A stretch of 64,000 nt of DNA from Siphonodentalium dalli (taxonomy: Eukaryota; Mollusca; Scaphopoda; Gadilida; Siphonodentaliidae), in the NCBI GenBank assembly GCA_032622095.1, contig CP136065.1, positions 37,978,732-38,042,731 of the forward strand, given 5' to 3'. The notes under the pieces were generated by a model. It was given only the letters and a program-made list of their open reading frames with translations, was not told where the DNA came from and did not search any database. Each line of letters begins with the position of its first letter. The stretch's first letter is position 1. A program made the position numbers and the translations under genes. Shown here piece after piece: positions 54,863-64,000 of the stretch.

Positions 54863-56472
54863 GTAGTGAACTGAATTATGGGTAATTTTAATTGGAGTGC
54901 GCATGTCTGCTTTTTTTGTAGTAACGGCCATCTTTTATTTTCTGTAATTATGGTAAGAGTTTATGGTTTAATTTATTTATTATTTAAGTTTGTTTCAATT
55001 TTTGAATGGTTTTATGTTAACCCGATAATTTGTATTTTGTAAAGAATAAAATTGTTTGAAGAAAAATGGCGAATTTCCAAATTTCCGGCTTCGGATGCTG
55101 TTCTGAGTGTCAGCTCGATAGTGAGACTGAGACTGTGACGGTGTGAGTGACTGAGAGTCTCAAGTTAGTTTATTTACAGTTGTGTTCCGAGTATTTTTTG
55201 TAGTCAAATATTAATGAAATACGCTTTGTTTATATATACTAATTTGCTTATTTATAGAAACGTGTAATATTAATTTGAAAGTTATTTCGATAGACTATTT
55301 GTTTTTAGTTGAAGATAAAACAAATTTGGAAAACAAATATTATAACCCATTGTGAGCCTCGTGAAGTGTATTGTGGGTATTTTAATATAATTGCGCATGC
55401 GCAGTCTATATGCGTTCTTTTGGGGAAATTCGCTATTTTGGTTAAGTGAAACAATGGTATGAGTTCAATGTTTGTTTGTATATAAGAAAGTATATTGAAT
55501 TTTGGAGGCCGACAATTGTATCTATTTGAAGATTAAAAGTTGCTTGTGTGTATTTAGCTGTGCATGGTTCGTTAATTAGGCCAGCCTATTGTCATATTAG
55601 AACGTCTCCAATAACATACAACCTCTCTGCAGTTAACATTGTGAATTTGGCAACAGTCCAAGCAGGCCCTCTAATGGAGCACTGTGAATTTGGCAACAGT
55701 CCAAGACACGTGGGGTATAATAACTGAACACCTGTGGCCAACTTGATCTCCAGAATGTTTTTAAGTGGAAGGGACAGTGTAGTGGGGTGGGGGTGGAAGT
55801 TAGATTTTGACTGTGTATGATTCACAACTTTTGTAAAAAAAAGTTAATGCACATGTAGTTGGAAATTTCATACATTATTACACTACAACATAAAGGTTAA
55901 AATACATGGTTACCATTGCCTGGTATCCCAACTAGTAATTATTGTCCCCATTATGATGGGGACGGGGATCGAATGATGGAGGTATTTTGAGGGGGTGGGA
56001 GTCACAACTGTTATAAAGAATTTTAACAGTTGGAAATTTCATACATGATTACACTAACTTTTTGTCCCCATTTATTTTACTGCTGTCTTGTTTGTTACTG
56101 TATTCCTGATATGGAAATAATAAAGAGCATTTATTACGCCACCTGTGGTGTATCTAGCTGCTGAGATTTTGATATTGCGTGGTGGACAGGGCGAATGCAT
56201 TGTGGGGCTTTTATTTATAGAGTTGGAAATTCCGTTTATTTAAAAGTCGGAACTACGCGACCAGTAGGCCAAGTCCAGTAAAACGGTTCGTTATAGGTGC
56301 TGGTTGTTATTGTTATTTTAACGGAATTCTGAGTTGGTCATTCGCGAAACCAATATATTTTATATTCTATAATTAAAACCGTGGGTATATAATATATGAT
56401 CCTCTTTATGGATATTGTAGGAAGGTAAATTTAGCTAAAGCGGTGGGATATCTTGCAAGACAACACATTTCG
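54863..56472. other. Non-coding DNA
   Basis: No credible ORF. A 50-base match (TTTGTTACTGTATTCCTGAT...AAATAATAAAGAGC) at about 56085-56135 is shared with the TTAA-flanked element (33390-33440), so a fragment of that family lies here. TGAATTTGGCAACAGTCCAAG is repeated at about 55639 and 55684. Confidence 0.45.
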
Positions 56473-57188
56473 GTTTGCGCTATAAATGCTCAATGTTTTA
56501 AGGTGTTACACAACGTCTGATAAAAAGAGTTCTATCGGGAATATTCACACTATTTTTTCAGAGAACATGCATAGAGTAAACATAGTCCTATCGGACTATC
56601 GTAAAGTAGTTCCGTTTAATTCGGGATTAATTAACCCTCAGACTGCCGAAACTGCCGACAATAAATTCGCTTGTTCGTGTCCGCCGAAAATCAAACTTGC
56701 CTGTTTAGAGGTCCCATTTTCGTGGCTAATGGTGATAGAATCACAATTTTTCAGTCAAGTTCATGGATAAATTACATTACACTTAATCGGCTTATGTCCG
56801 CGGCCATAAACCTGCGTTTTGATAACAATGTATTTGAGACAAACTGTTGCGCGGGTATCAGTCGGCGCTTATCGGTTGAAGTTATTATGATCGTGCAACC
56901 TGCGCGTGCAACAAGTGTTCAAATACAACAGAAGAAAAAAATACTATGTCAAATAAATAACGTCATCAATGGACAGACAAGTTTCATTTCCGCGGGACAC
57001 GAAAAAGCGAATTTAATGTAGTCAGTTTCGGCAGTCTGAGGGGTTTAATTAATCTCCTTTACGATATCCCGATAGGACTATATTTACACTATGTTCTCTG
57101 AAAAAAAATGGTGTGAATATTCCCGATAGAACTATTTTTATCAGACGTTTTGTAACACATTAAAACATTGAGCAGTTAGCGCAATTTT
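56473..57188. mobile_element. ~0.7-kb inverted-repeat element (MITE)
   Basis: Bases 56473-56665 and 57010-57188 are inverted copies (~170 bases): TGCTCAATGTTTTAA, GTCTGATAAAAA-AGTTCTATCGGG, TTTTTTCAGAGAACAT, AGTCCTATCGG, CCTCAGACTGCCGAAACTG. The ~340-base core has no recognised gene. No target duplication was identified. Confidence 0.7.
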
Positions 57189-59870
57189 CTGGAATTTCGG
57201 ACTATTTCGTCTATAAAAATACGATGAGCAACTGAAAATGTTTTTCAACATTCTGGAAGGGGTAGATGTCCAGGTATATATGTTTAAAATTTCACGCATA
57301 AACTATGACAGATAACAAAGTTATAATTAGTTTTATAGGCCCACCATAAATCCCCTATAATAAACGCATGCCTCCGTAAGCACATGGCTTTGCTGTGGAT
57401 GCTTTCGTTCCCAGCATGCATCATTCTCGCTATCTGTAAAATGTCTATGAACAATGGCTGTGCCACGCACTCTTAGCTTTGATCCGCATTTAGAAGCATT
57501 CTGGTGTGGCGAATGAGAAACCTGCAGTAATTTATAAGCCGTAGTTCATTGTAATAATTTGAAGAATTACTTATCTTAACGGAATTCTGAGGCGGTCCAT
57601 TCATGTAACCAATATATTTTATATTATGATTTATATTTATGGCTAATAATACGATCTTGGTGGCGTTACCATTTCTGACTATGGTTTTCTTGTCGCTCTT
57701 GTCTATTTGTTCAATGCTTGTAACGCACTGTGAATACAAACTGTTTTCGCTAATCAAGCAAACGCGCAAAAGTGTAAATCGCTACCCGTAACCACAGGCA
57801 CTTTGTAGAAAACAGTGTTTACATAATATATATATATATGACAAGGTCAGACAATGTTCGGTTTCCCATTCCCGAAATTTGTTGCATTTCTGACTCACCG
57901 AACCGATTATGGCCGCGTAAACGGCATTGTCGCTTGTTTTTCTTCTTTCAAAAGTGAATAAAAACCTCCTTACACTGTCAAATGCAGTGGAATGTCTAAC
58001 AACAACTTTTGTATACTTTGAAGTGAGAAAATTGCTTCAAACCAGACCGTGAACATGCACTCCACGGTTGGTGGTTAACGGAATACGATAGGGGAACACT
58101 CCGACGTTCGTACTCAGATTTCACCAATTTTCGTACCTTGCTTGCCTGTACCAAGAAAATGACCAATTTGATTCTATTTGTCGTTATATATATTTATTAC
58201 CCCATTTGTTATTCCTTTTCATAAAAATAAAATAAAACAAGCCGAAGATGATATGTTTAAAATGTCTTAAGCATGAAATTGGTGATAAGTTGTTATCAGA
58301 GTACGTTATACTTGTGATAGTTACGTTACGCACACGGTGTTCCCATATCGTATTAGCAAATGTGACTCTTTCTCATTGGTCGATATTTAATATACATAAT
58401 GTTTTTTTTCTGACCGTGGTTTCGTAAACAAAGCCACGTGAATATCGACCAATCAGAAAGAGGGCATATTTTGCCATGATTAAATGGCGAATCAGGCCAT
58501 GTTTATGGTTCGATTAGAAAGATTTCTTCCACTTGAAAGTACAAAACAGGTTTATATCGGCATTCTACAGCACATTACATGGTAAGGAGGGTTTATATCA
58601 CTTTTGGAAATAGCAATATACGCGACAATACCGTTTATCCGACCAAAATCGGTGCAGTGTGTCAGAAAATCAACGTTGACGTCGTTCGGCGCTATTCCGT
58701 ACCGAATTAGTGACTCCCCCTGTGGTAGTATATAAGGTATATATTTCAATATGTTTTTGCTACAAGTTCCCCGTGCCCGTAACCAGGAGGTCGCGATAAA
58801 TATCCAGGATATAAGTGCCGGCGGGTGGTAAATCCAAGCATCATGTCGCAGATTTGTCCAATACCGTGTACATTGTTTTCCAGATCCGCGTTTAAAGACA
58901 AATTATAAATAAAACTGTTCAGGCTTATGAACTGTACCACCCTAGATCATTATTCAGGAGGAAGGAGCTCGCAGTTCAATACAAAAATCAAAACATAGTG
59001 AATTGTGATTCCTTAAATTTCATTGAATCAATCTAATTATATAACCGGTACCTAAACATTTTCACGAATGGAGCAGCGCTGGTGCAATATTAAATGTCAT
59101 GTGCCGGTTCATTTTCACAGGTTTTTGCAAAATTTCAGGAAGCTCCAATCATGGAAGGTGTTCATAATTTGGGCTTAAATTATGGGCCGATTTACTAATT
59201 TTTTATATTTGCAGGTTGATGCATGGAGTGAGATGTTTCCCCAGGAGCTGTATAGGGGTTCCATTCCCAAACACCTAGCGGAAACCCTGAATATATGTAA
59301 ACTGGCAATTATCAGTCTTAATTTAATCATTATGCACGTTGAGCCGTTTCAAATTTTACACATCTTTACCTCAGATTGCCCTCCCGAGTTCCGATATAAC
59401 CGACCAAATTTGAAGGCACCTGTAATGTTTGATATTTTAAAACACTCGGTCGCATTATCTGAGTACAAAACCCCAAATAAGCACAATTTTGATATATAAT
59501 TTGTTACGTAAATTAATTTGTAAGACGATAACCAGAATTGATACAACAGAGTTCACTTTTATGGTACCGTATTAATATGTGACACTTTCGATAACTTTAT
59601 TTAGGAGAACAAAATCAAAATTCAATGTCTTTTCAAAAGAAAAAAGTGAGTGGTTGGTCAAGAGTTTTGAAAACATGTTATTAATGACATGGAATGTAGT
59701 TCTGTCTTTATTTAAATCAGCAGAACTAATTGATCTATGTTTAGTTTTATTCTGGCTTTATTTCTGTTCTTTCCAACTTTCCAAGTATATATAATACGTA
59801 TACTTTGATGTTGCAAACATTATGTGGGACTTTAAATGGATTGGGTTGTTATATCTCAGTGGATGTTTTA
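57189..59870. other. Non-coding DNA, nothing clearly recognised
   Basis: Short ORFs only. TTAACGGAATTCTGAG...CCAATATATTTTATATT at 57577-57635 repeats 56318-56376. A frame at 59214-59499 follows a splice-acceptor-like TTTTTATATTTGCAG, but the encoded 95 residues match nothing I know. Confidence 0.35.
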
Positions 59871-59879
59871 GGGACGCCC

Positions 59880-60110
59880 GTATGCGAGGAGAACCGTCCC
59901 TGCGAATGCAGCTCGACCCGCCCCTGCCAACGCCCAAACCCAATGTTGGCACAACGTCGTATTATTAGTGGAATGCACCGTTGGTTCGACGTCGGTTCAA
60001 CGGCGGGAGCTCAACGGTGCGCCAGCATTGGCTCGACGTTGAACCACCGTCGATTCAACGACGGGATTCGACATTGGTCGACGTTGCGCCACCAACAACG
60101 TCCAGCGCAT
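59880..60110. repeat. CG-containing minisatellite-like segment
   Basis: Repeated and inverted variants of TTGGTTCGACGTCGGTTCAACG, GCTCAACGGTGCG and GCTCGACGTTGAACCACC. It is distinctly richer in CpG than its surroundings. The continuous frame across it is a composition effect. Confidence 0.5.
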
Positions 60111-60154
60111 ATTTCGTTTACTGCGTGGAAAGCTTTTTCTTCCTTATGTGATGC

Positions 60155-60300
60155 TATTTATAATAATAATAATAATATAGAGTATTTGTATAGCGCCATA
60201 TCCCGTATGGCTCATGGCGCTGAACAATTCACACAAACGCAGTCACACACATTCACACTATAACATATACGCAATAAATAATATGCATGTATTTCAATAA
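60155..60300 (-). repeat. 3' UTR and simple-repeat tail of the L2/CR1-like LINE
   Basis: Downstream of the LINE ORF on the minus strand is GCCATACGGGATATGGCGCT, then ATACAAATACTC and an (ATT)n run at about 60161-60180. A short 3' UTR with a GGCGCTATA-type end and a microsatellite instead of poly(A) is characteristic of L2/CR1-clade LINEs. Confidence 0.75.
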
Positions 60301-63300
60301 TTAAGTCTCCTCAACGTTTTCTGATGTTATTTGTCCGAAATGGGAGATGAATAGGTGAGTTTTTAGGGCCGATTTGAATGTTTCCAAACAGTCAGACTGT
60401 TTCACCTCTTTGGGAAGGTTGTTCCAAATGGTCGGCCCATAGACCTCGAAAGAACGGCGACCAAAGTACATCAGATCTCGTTTAGGTACAACCATCGCAT
60501 TCGCATCCTGTGATCGAAGTGGTCGAGCAGGTACATATTTGACCAACAATGTATCAATATATGGTGGCAAAGCATTATCAATATCCGACTTTCTATAACA
60601 CAAAGTAGCATGTTTGTACACAATTCGTTCAAATATGGGAAGCCAATGTAATTTATACAACAGTGGGGTAACATGATCAAATTTGCCTGCACGGCACACA
60701 ATTTTTGCAGCAATATTAACAATTTTTTGAAGTTTGTGAAGTTGATAATCTGGGAGTCCTGCTAAAATAGAATTACAGTAATCGATTTTGGATAACACAA
60801 ATGAGGACATCAATATTTGTGTGGATTGTTCGGAGATATATGGACGTACATGCGAAATGCGCCGGAGCTCCATATATAAGGACCTGCATAGGTTGCTGAT
60901 GTGAGATGACATTGAGAAGTTTTTGTCGATGGTCACACCGAGGTTTTTAATAACATCAGAAAATTCAATTACACTGTCGCCGATGAGCGTGGCATTAAGA
61001 CTGACCCCCTTCAACCGAGCGTTAGTTCCACAAAGCATAATTTCAGTTTTGCTTTCGTTAAGTTTGAGTTTGTTGATCTCCATCCATGTTTTAACTTCTG
61101 AAACGCATGTCTGAACTTGAGAAATTGCTTCATCTAAGATCGATGGCTCAACTGATATGTACATTTGGGTATCGTCTGCATACATGTGATACTGAATGTT
61201 GTGTTTTTCGATGATGTTTCCAAGAGGCTGTGTGTAAACGAGATATAGTACAGGTCCCAGCACAGAACCTTGGGGCACTCCATATGATAGATGCACGGGG
61301 TTAGACGTCGTAGAATTAACAATAACTGATTGAGTTCTCTCGGTTACGTAAGAATGGAACCACTTTAATACCGTGCCGGACATTCCGAAAGTCACAGAAA
61401 GGCGTTTTAACAGGATGGAATGATCGAGCGTGTCAAACGCCGCAGAGAGGTCAAGGCATGTAAGAATGGAGAGTTTGCCCTCATCTGTCGCACACAGCAA
61501 GTCGTTAAAAATTCGAGTCAAGGCTGTCTCCGTACAGTGATTTTTCTTGTAAGCTGACTGAAAGTTTTCTTCTAAATTATTGTCTTTCAAGTGTTTACGA
61601 AGTTGGTGGAGCACTACACGTTCAAGGACTTTAGATAAGAAAGGAAGATTGGAGACTGGTCTATAGTTTTGCAGCAAATTTTGATCTAAACCAGACTTCT
61701 TTAACAATGGGGTAACACTGGCGTGTTTGAAGCAATGGGGAACAACACCCGTTGAGAGCGAGGAGTTAATAATATCAGTTATTACATCCAAAAGTTGATC
61801 GCAGTGAATACGAAGAAGTGTTGTAGGAATGGGATCTAACGAACATGACTTAGGTGGCATTGACAAAATCACATTCTTAACTTCTTCCGAACTCACAGAT
61901 CGAAATTCGTCCATTTTTCTGTGACTTGAGAACTCCAAATATTCCGGTGCACCATGCGTTTGGTCAACAATGGCTCTGATTTTTGACACTTTGTCTCGGA
62001 AAAACAATGCAAAGGAATCAGCTAAGGTGCCAGCTGCGCGATCGTTGGGGAAAATCGATGGTTTTGACTTTCCAAGCATCGGTTTCGTGATGTTAAACAA
62101 CATTTTGGTCGATTTGCAGCTGTATATTTGATTGTTGTAGAACTCAGTTTTAGCATTCTTGATGGTGACATTCAATTGTCGATTACATTCAACATATATT
62201 TCACGATGTACTGTCAATCCGGATTTTCGCCATGTTCGTTCAGCTTGTCGTTTGATTCGTTTCGATTCAGTGACATCGGACTTTAGCCAAGGTGCCGATG
62301 TTCTGTCGCTGGCCACACGGGATATAAGGGGTGCATGTTCGTCAAGAACCGTTGAGAGTTTGTCGTTGTAAAACAAAGCAAGATCATTATCCGATATATC
62401 AATGGAAGACAATGCGGCATCGATACTGGCTGAGAATTCAGTTCGGTCGATTGCTTTCAGATTACGTGAGGTGATCGTTTTCTTAGGAGCTGCTGACTTT
62501 ACGATTTTGAGGTGGAATTGAACCAAAAAGTGATCACCAATAGTCTTATCCAGGACCTGCAATCCACAAGCCGAGGAAGTCTCTCTCATAACAACCCAGT
62601 CGAGTATGTGCTGACGTCGGTGCGTTGGTTTGTTCACGATTTGGTGCATATCGAATTCAGTAAACACCAATTTGAGGTCGTTGACAGGTTTGTTGTCGCG
62701 GAGTTCGTAATGTAGATTTATATCTCCGAGAAACACAAGATGGCCGTTTGTCAGACTATATGCGGTAACAATATTACTAAATTCTGTAACGAAAGTTGAA
62801 ATTTTGAACTTGTTCTTTTTGTTGGGTGGAGGTCTATACATACAAACACAAGTCACTGGATCGTTTCCCGTCTTCACCACAAATTCAACTGCTTCAAAAG
62901 TAGTGCATTTTTTTACAGTTTTCCAGGTGACAACATATTCGGATTTATAGAGAAGACCAACGCCTCCCCCAGTGCTGGATTTCCGTGGCGATGATATAAA
63001 CGAAAATCCACATGGTGTCAGTTCGTGAATTTTAACTTCATCACCGGCAGGTTTGAGCCATGTTTCCGTTAAGAAGAAAAGATCGCATCGGCTTTCAGTT
63101 ACTAAATCGCAAATGGTATGCGTTTTATTACGGACGGATTGACAGTTTAGTAGGCATATGTTGAAAAACCGATCCGGCTTGATCTGGATGAGCGAGTTCC
63201 CATGTTTACAGGAAGGCAAGTCTGGTTCACTGGCAATCGGTGTTGGTGTGACCACAGCTATCAGTCGAATTTTACGGCGACCGGCCCTATTCCCACGACG

Positions 63301-63354
63301 AGTGCGCTTGGGCGGCTTGGTTGATTCCGCACAACAATGGCGCATTAAGTTCAT
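60301..63354 (-). CDS. LINE ORF2-type protein: AP endonuclease plus reverse transcriptase (L2/CR1-like)
   Basis: A 1,017-residue open frame from the ATG at 63354. Residues about 55-285 are an APE-type endonuclease (LLNCQSVRNK, LFFLTETWL, a SSTGGGVGLLYK loop, VCMYRPPP, LVFLGDINL, HRRQHILDWV). Residues about 480-760 are the reverse transcriptase (NYRPVSNLPFLSKVLERVV, LDLSAAFDTLDH, GVPQGSVLGPVLYLVYT, and YADD near residue 724). A thumb and C-terminal region (YCNSILAGLP, LHWLPIFERI, FGRRSFEVYGP-WN) complete it. No frameshift or stop is visible, so the element may be young. The same frame is open without ATG up to a TAG at 63508-63510, so the native start may be further upstream and the copy may be 5'-truncated. 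Clade assignment rests on the 3' tail and motifs. Confidence 0.93.
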   Translation of the reverse strand: MNLMRHCCAESTKPPKRTRRGNRAGRRKIRLIAVVTPTPIASEPDLPSCKHGNSLIQIKPDRFFNICLLNCQSVRNKTHTICDLVTESRCDLFFLTETWLKPAGDEVKIHELTPCGFSFISSPRKSSTGGGVGLLYKSEYVVTWKTVKKCTTFEAVEFVVKTGNDPVTCVCMYRPPPNKKNKFKISTFVTEFSNIVTAYSLTNGHLVFLGDINLHYELRDNKPVNDLKLVFTEFDMHQIVNKPTHRRQHILDWVVMRETSSACGLQVLDKTIGDHFLVQFHLKIVKSAAPKKTITSRNLKAIDRTEFSASIDAALSSIDISDNDLALFYNDKLSTVLDEHAPLISRVASDRTSAPWLKSDVTESKRIKRQAERTWRKSGLTVHREIYVECNRQLNVTIKNAKTEFYNNQIYSCKSTKMLFNITKPMLGKSKPSIFPNDRAAGTLADSFALFFRDKVSKIRAIVDQTHGAPEYLEFSSHRKMDEFRSVSSEEVKNVILSMPPKSCSLDPIPTTLLRIHCDQLLDVITDIINSSLSTGVVPHCFKHASVTPLLKKSGLDQNLLQNYRPVSNLPFLSKVLERVVLHQLRKHLKDNNLEENFQSAYKKNHCTETALTRIFNDLLCATDEGKLSILTCLDLSAAFDTLDHSILLKRLSVTFGMSGTVLKWFHSYVTERTQSVIVNSTTSNPVHLSYGVPQGSVLGPVLYLVYTQPLGNIIEKHNIQYHMYADDTQMYISVEPSILDEAISQVQTCVSEVKTWMEINKLKLNESKTEIMLCGTNARLKGVSLNATLIGDSVIEFSDVIKNLGVTIDKNFSMSSHISNLCRSLYMELRRISHVRPYISEQSTQILMSSFVLSKIDYCNSILAGLPDYQLHKLQKIVNIAAKIVCRAGKFDHVTPLLYKLHWLPIFERIVYKHATLCYRKSDIDNALPPYIDTLLVKYVPARPLRSQDANAMVVPKRDLMYFGRRSFEVYGPTIWNNLPKEVKQSDCLETFKSALKTHLFISHFGQITSENVEET

Positions 63355-63507
63355 GTCTCTCAGTTTCGATAAAACGGCAGAAGGAGGTGAGATATCGGCT
63401 CTGGCTAAATCCTTAAGTTGATCACCGGTATAGCGGCGACGAGAAGAAACGTTAGGCTGGCTATTTTCACATAGAAAGAGTTTTCGCCTAGTGCATAACG
63501 GCAGTGG

Positions 63508-63580
63508 CTATTCGCCACCCGGGTGGCGAATAGTCATATAACATAGAAATCGCTATTCGCCACCCGGGTGGCGAATAGCG
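63508..63580. repeat. Two perfect GC-centred palindromes
   Basis: A 26-bp perfect palindrome (63508-63533) and a 30-bp one (63551-63580), both centred on CCCGGG and sharing the half-site CTATTCGCCACCC, with 17 bases between them. They abut the 5' limit of the LINE open frame; the first one supplies its in-frame TAG. Confidence 0.9.
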
Positions 63581-63581
63581 T

Positions 63582-64000
63582 TTTTATATTTTATTTATTT
63601 GCTCCACATACGGAGAGTATGGTGATCTCGAGCATCGGGAATAATGATTGTCAGTCCTTACGCAAAAGGCTGTGAGTTGGGTTGCAATATGAGAAGGGGT
63701 GGGGGTACATTACATTTTTTTCCTAACACTGGAACTTCAAATACGGCATACAAGCATATTTTAGCTCAAAATTATGTGATCTGTATGACAGGTGGAGGTG
63801 GAGGAGGGGAGGAGGGGGGGTGGGGTGTTGCATAACTGAGGATTTTAGGGGGTGGGGGAGGTGTACCGTTTTTTTGTCAAAAACTTGGTGTCAGATTATT
63901 TGTTGTGCATTATATGTAAGGATTTGTGTACTACATTAGGCGTTCATTTCAAGGTTTAGAAGTACATTTCGGACAAATATTTGTCATTGGAATTTGAGAT
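63582..64000. other. Non-coding, with G-rich tracts
   Basis: GGTGGAGGTGGAGGAGGGGA and GGGGGGTGGGG-type runs at about 63789-63865 on the plus strand have G-quadruplex potential. No gene recognised. Confidence 0.5.

Noticed and set aside
59182-59499. 105-aa ORF as a host exon
   Set aside because: A weak acceptor-like sequence precedes it, but there is no recognisable domain, partner exon or poly(A) context.
59805-60263. 152-aa Arg-rich ORF
   Set aside because: It spans the CpG-rich minisatellite and the LINE tail on the opposite strand; no domain is visible.

Overview
This is a repeat-dense, AT-rich piece of an invertebrate animal genome (standard code, spliceosomal intron signals, satellite arrays, LINEs, MITEs). 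I recognise no host housekeeping gene. The exact animal cannot be told from sequence alone; the mix of a large Polinton, an L2/CR1-like LINE and a Mutator-like transposase fused to Ulp1 and PHD domains suggests a marine invertebrate such as a mollusc, hemichordate or lancelet (inference).

Region 1 (1-3380) is non-coding and carries a diverged long inverted repeat. Region 2 (3381-20952) is a structurally complete 17,572-bp Polinton/Maverick (adintovirus-like) element. It starts with AG, ends with CT, has ~310-bp terminal inverted repeats and is flanked by an exact 6-bp duplication (GGTGGC). It encodes protein-primed DNA polymerase B, packaging ATPase, retroviral-type integrase with a chromodomain, adenain-type protease, major and minor capsid proteins, and small virion-core and membrane proteins. 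Several genes are broken: the major capsid has a frameshift and a stop, a conserved small gene has a frameshift, and a zinc-knuckle gene has a stop. The copy is therefore probably a recent but non-productive insertion. Its left third carries two divergent gene pairs built on a duplicated ~870-bp intergenic promoter. Their transcripts end in hairpins that match the animal replication-dependent histone mRNA 3' stem-loop (five copies). I consider this the most striking observation. A ~400-bp palindrome has also given the polymerase and a zinc-knuckle protein the same N-terminus and promoter.

Region 3 (21-24.9 kb) has MITE-like inverted-repeat elements. Region 4 (24.93-53.08 kb) is bounded by two inverted arrays of a ~208-bp tandem repeat with identical outer ends. 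Between them lies a decayed Mutator-like transposase gene (31.97-38.02 kb: MULE catalytic core, SWIM-like motif, Ulp1 protease, PHD finger). That gene appears to have a first exon ending exactly at its ATG and a 2.3-kb intron with a TTAA-flanked MITE inside. The whole may be one ~28-kb foldback-type element. The left array is interrupted by a ~2-kb element with an 8-bp duplication, whose empty site survives in the right array. The right array contains a 1,497-bp higher-order repeat.

Region 5 (53.1-64 kb) has a minus-strand LINE fragment, short direct and inverted repeats, a CG-containing minisatellite, and a nearly complete minus-strand L2/CR1-like LINE ORF (endonuclease plus reverse transcriptase) at 60.3-63.35 kb. 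Its open frame ends at a pair of perfect palindromes. Frameshifts reported here could be genuine decay or assembly indels; the sequence alone cannot separate the two.
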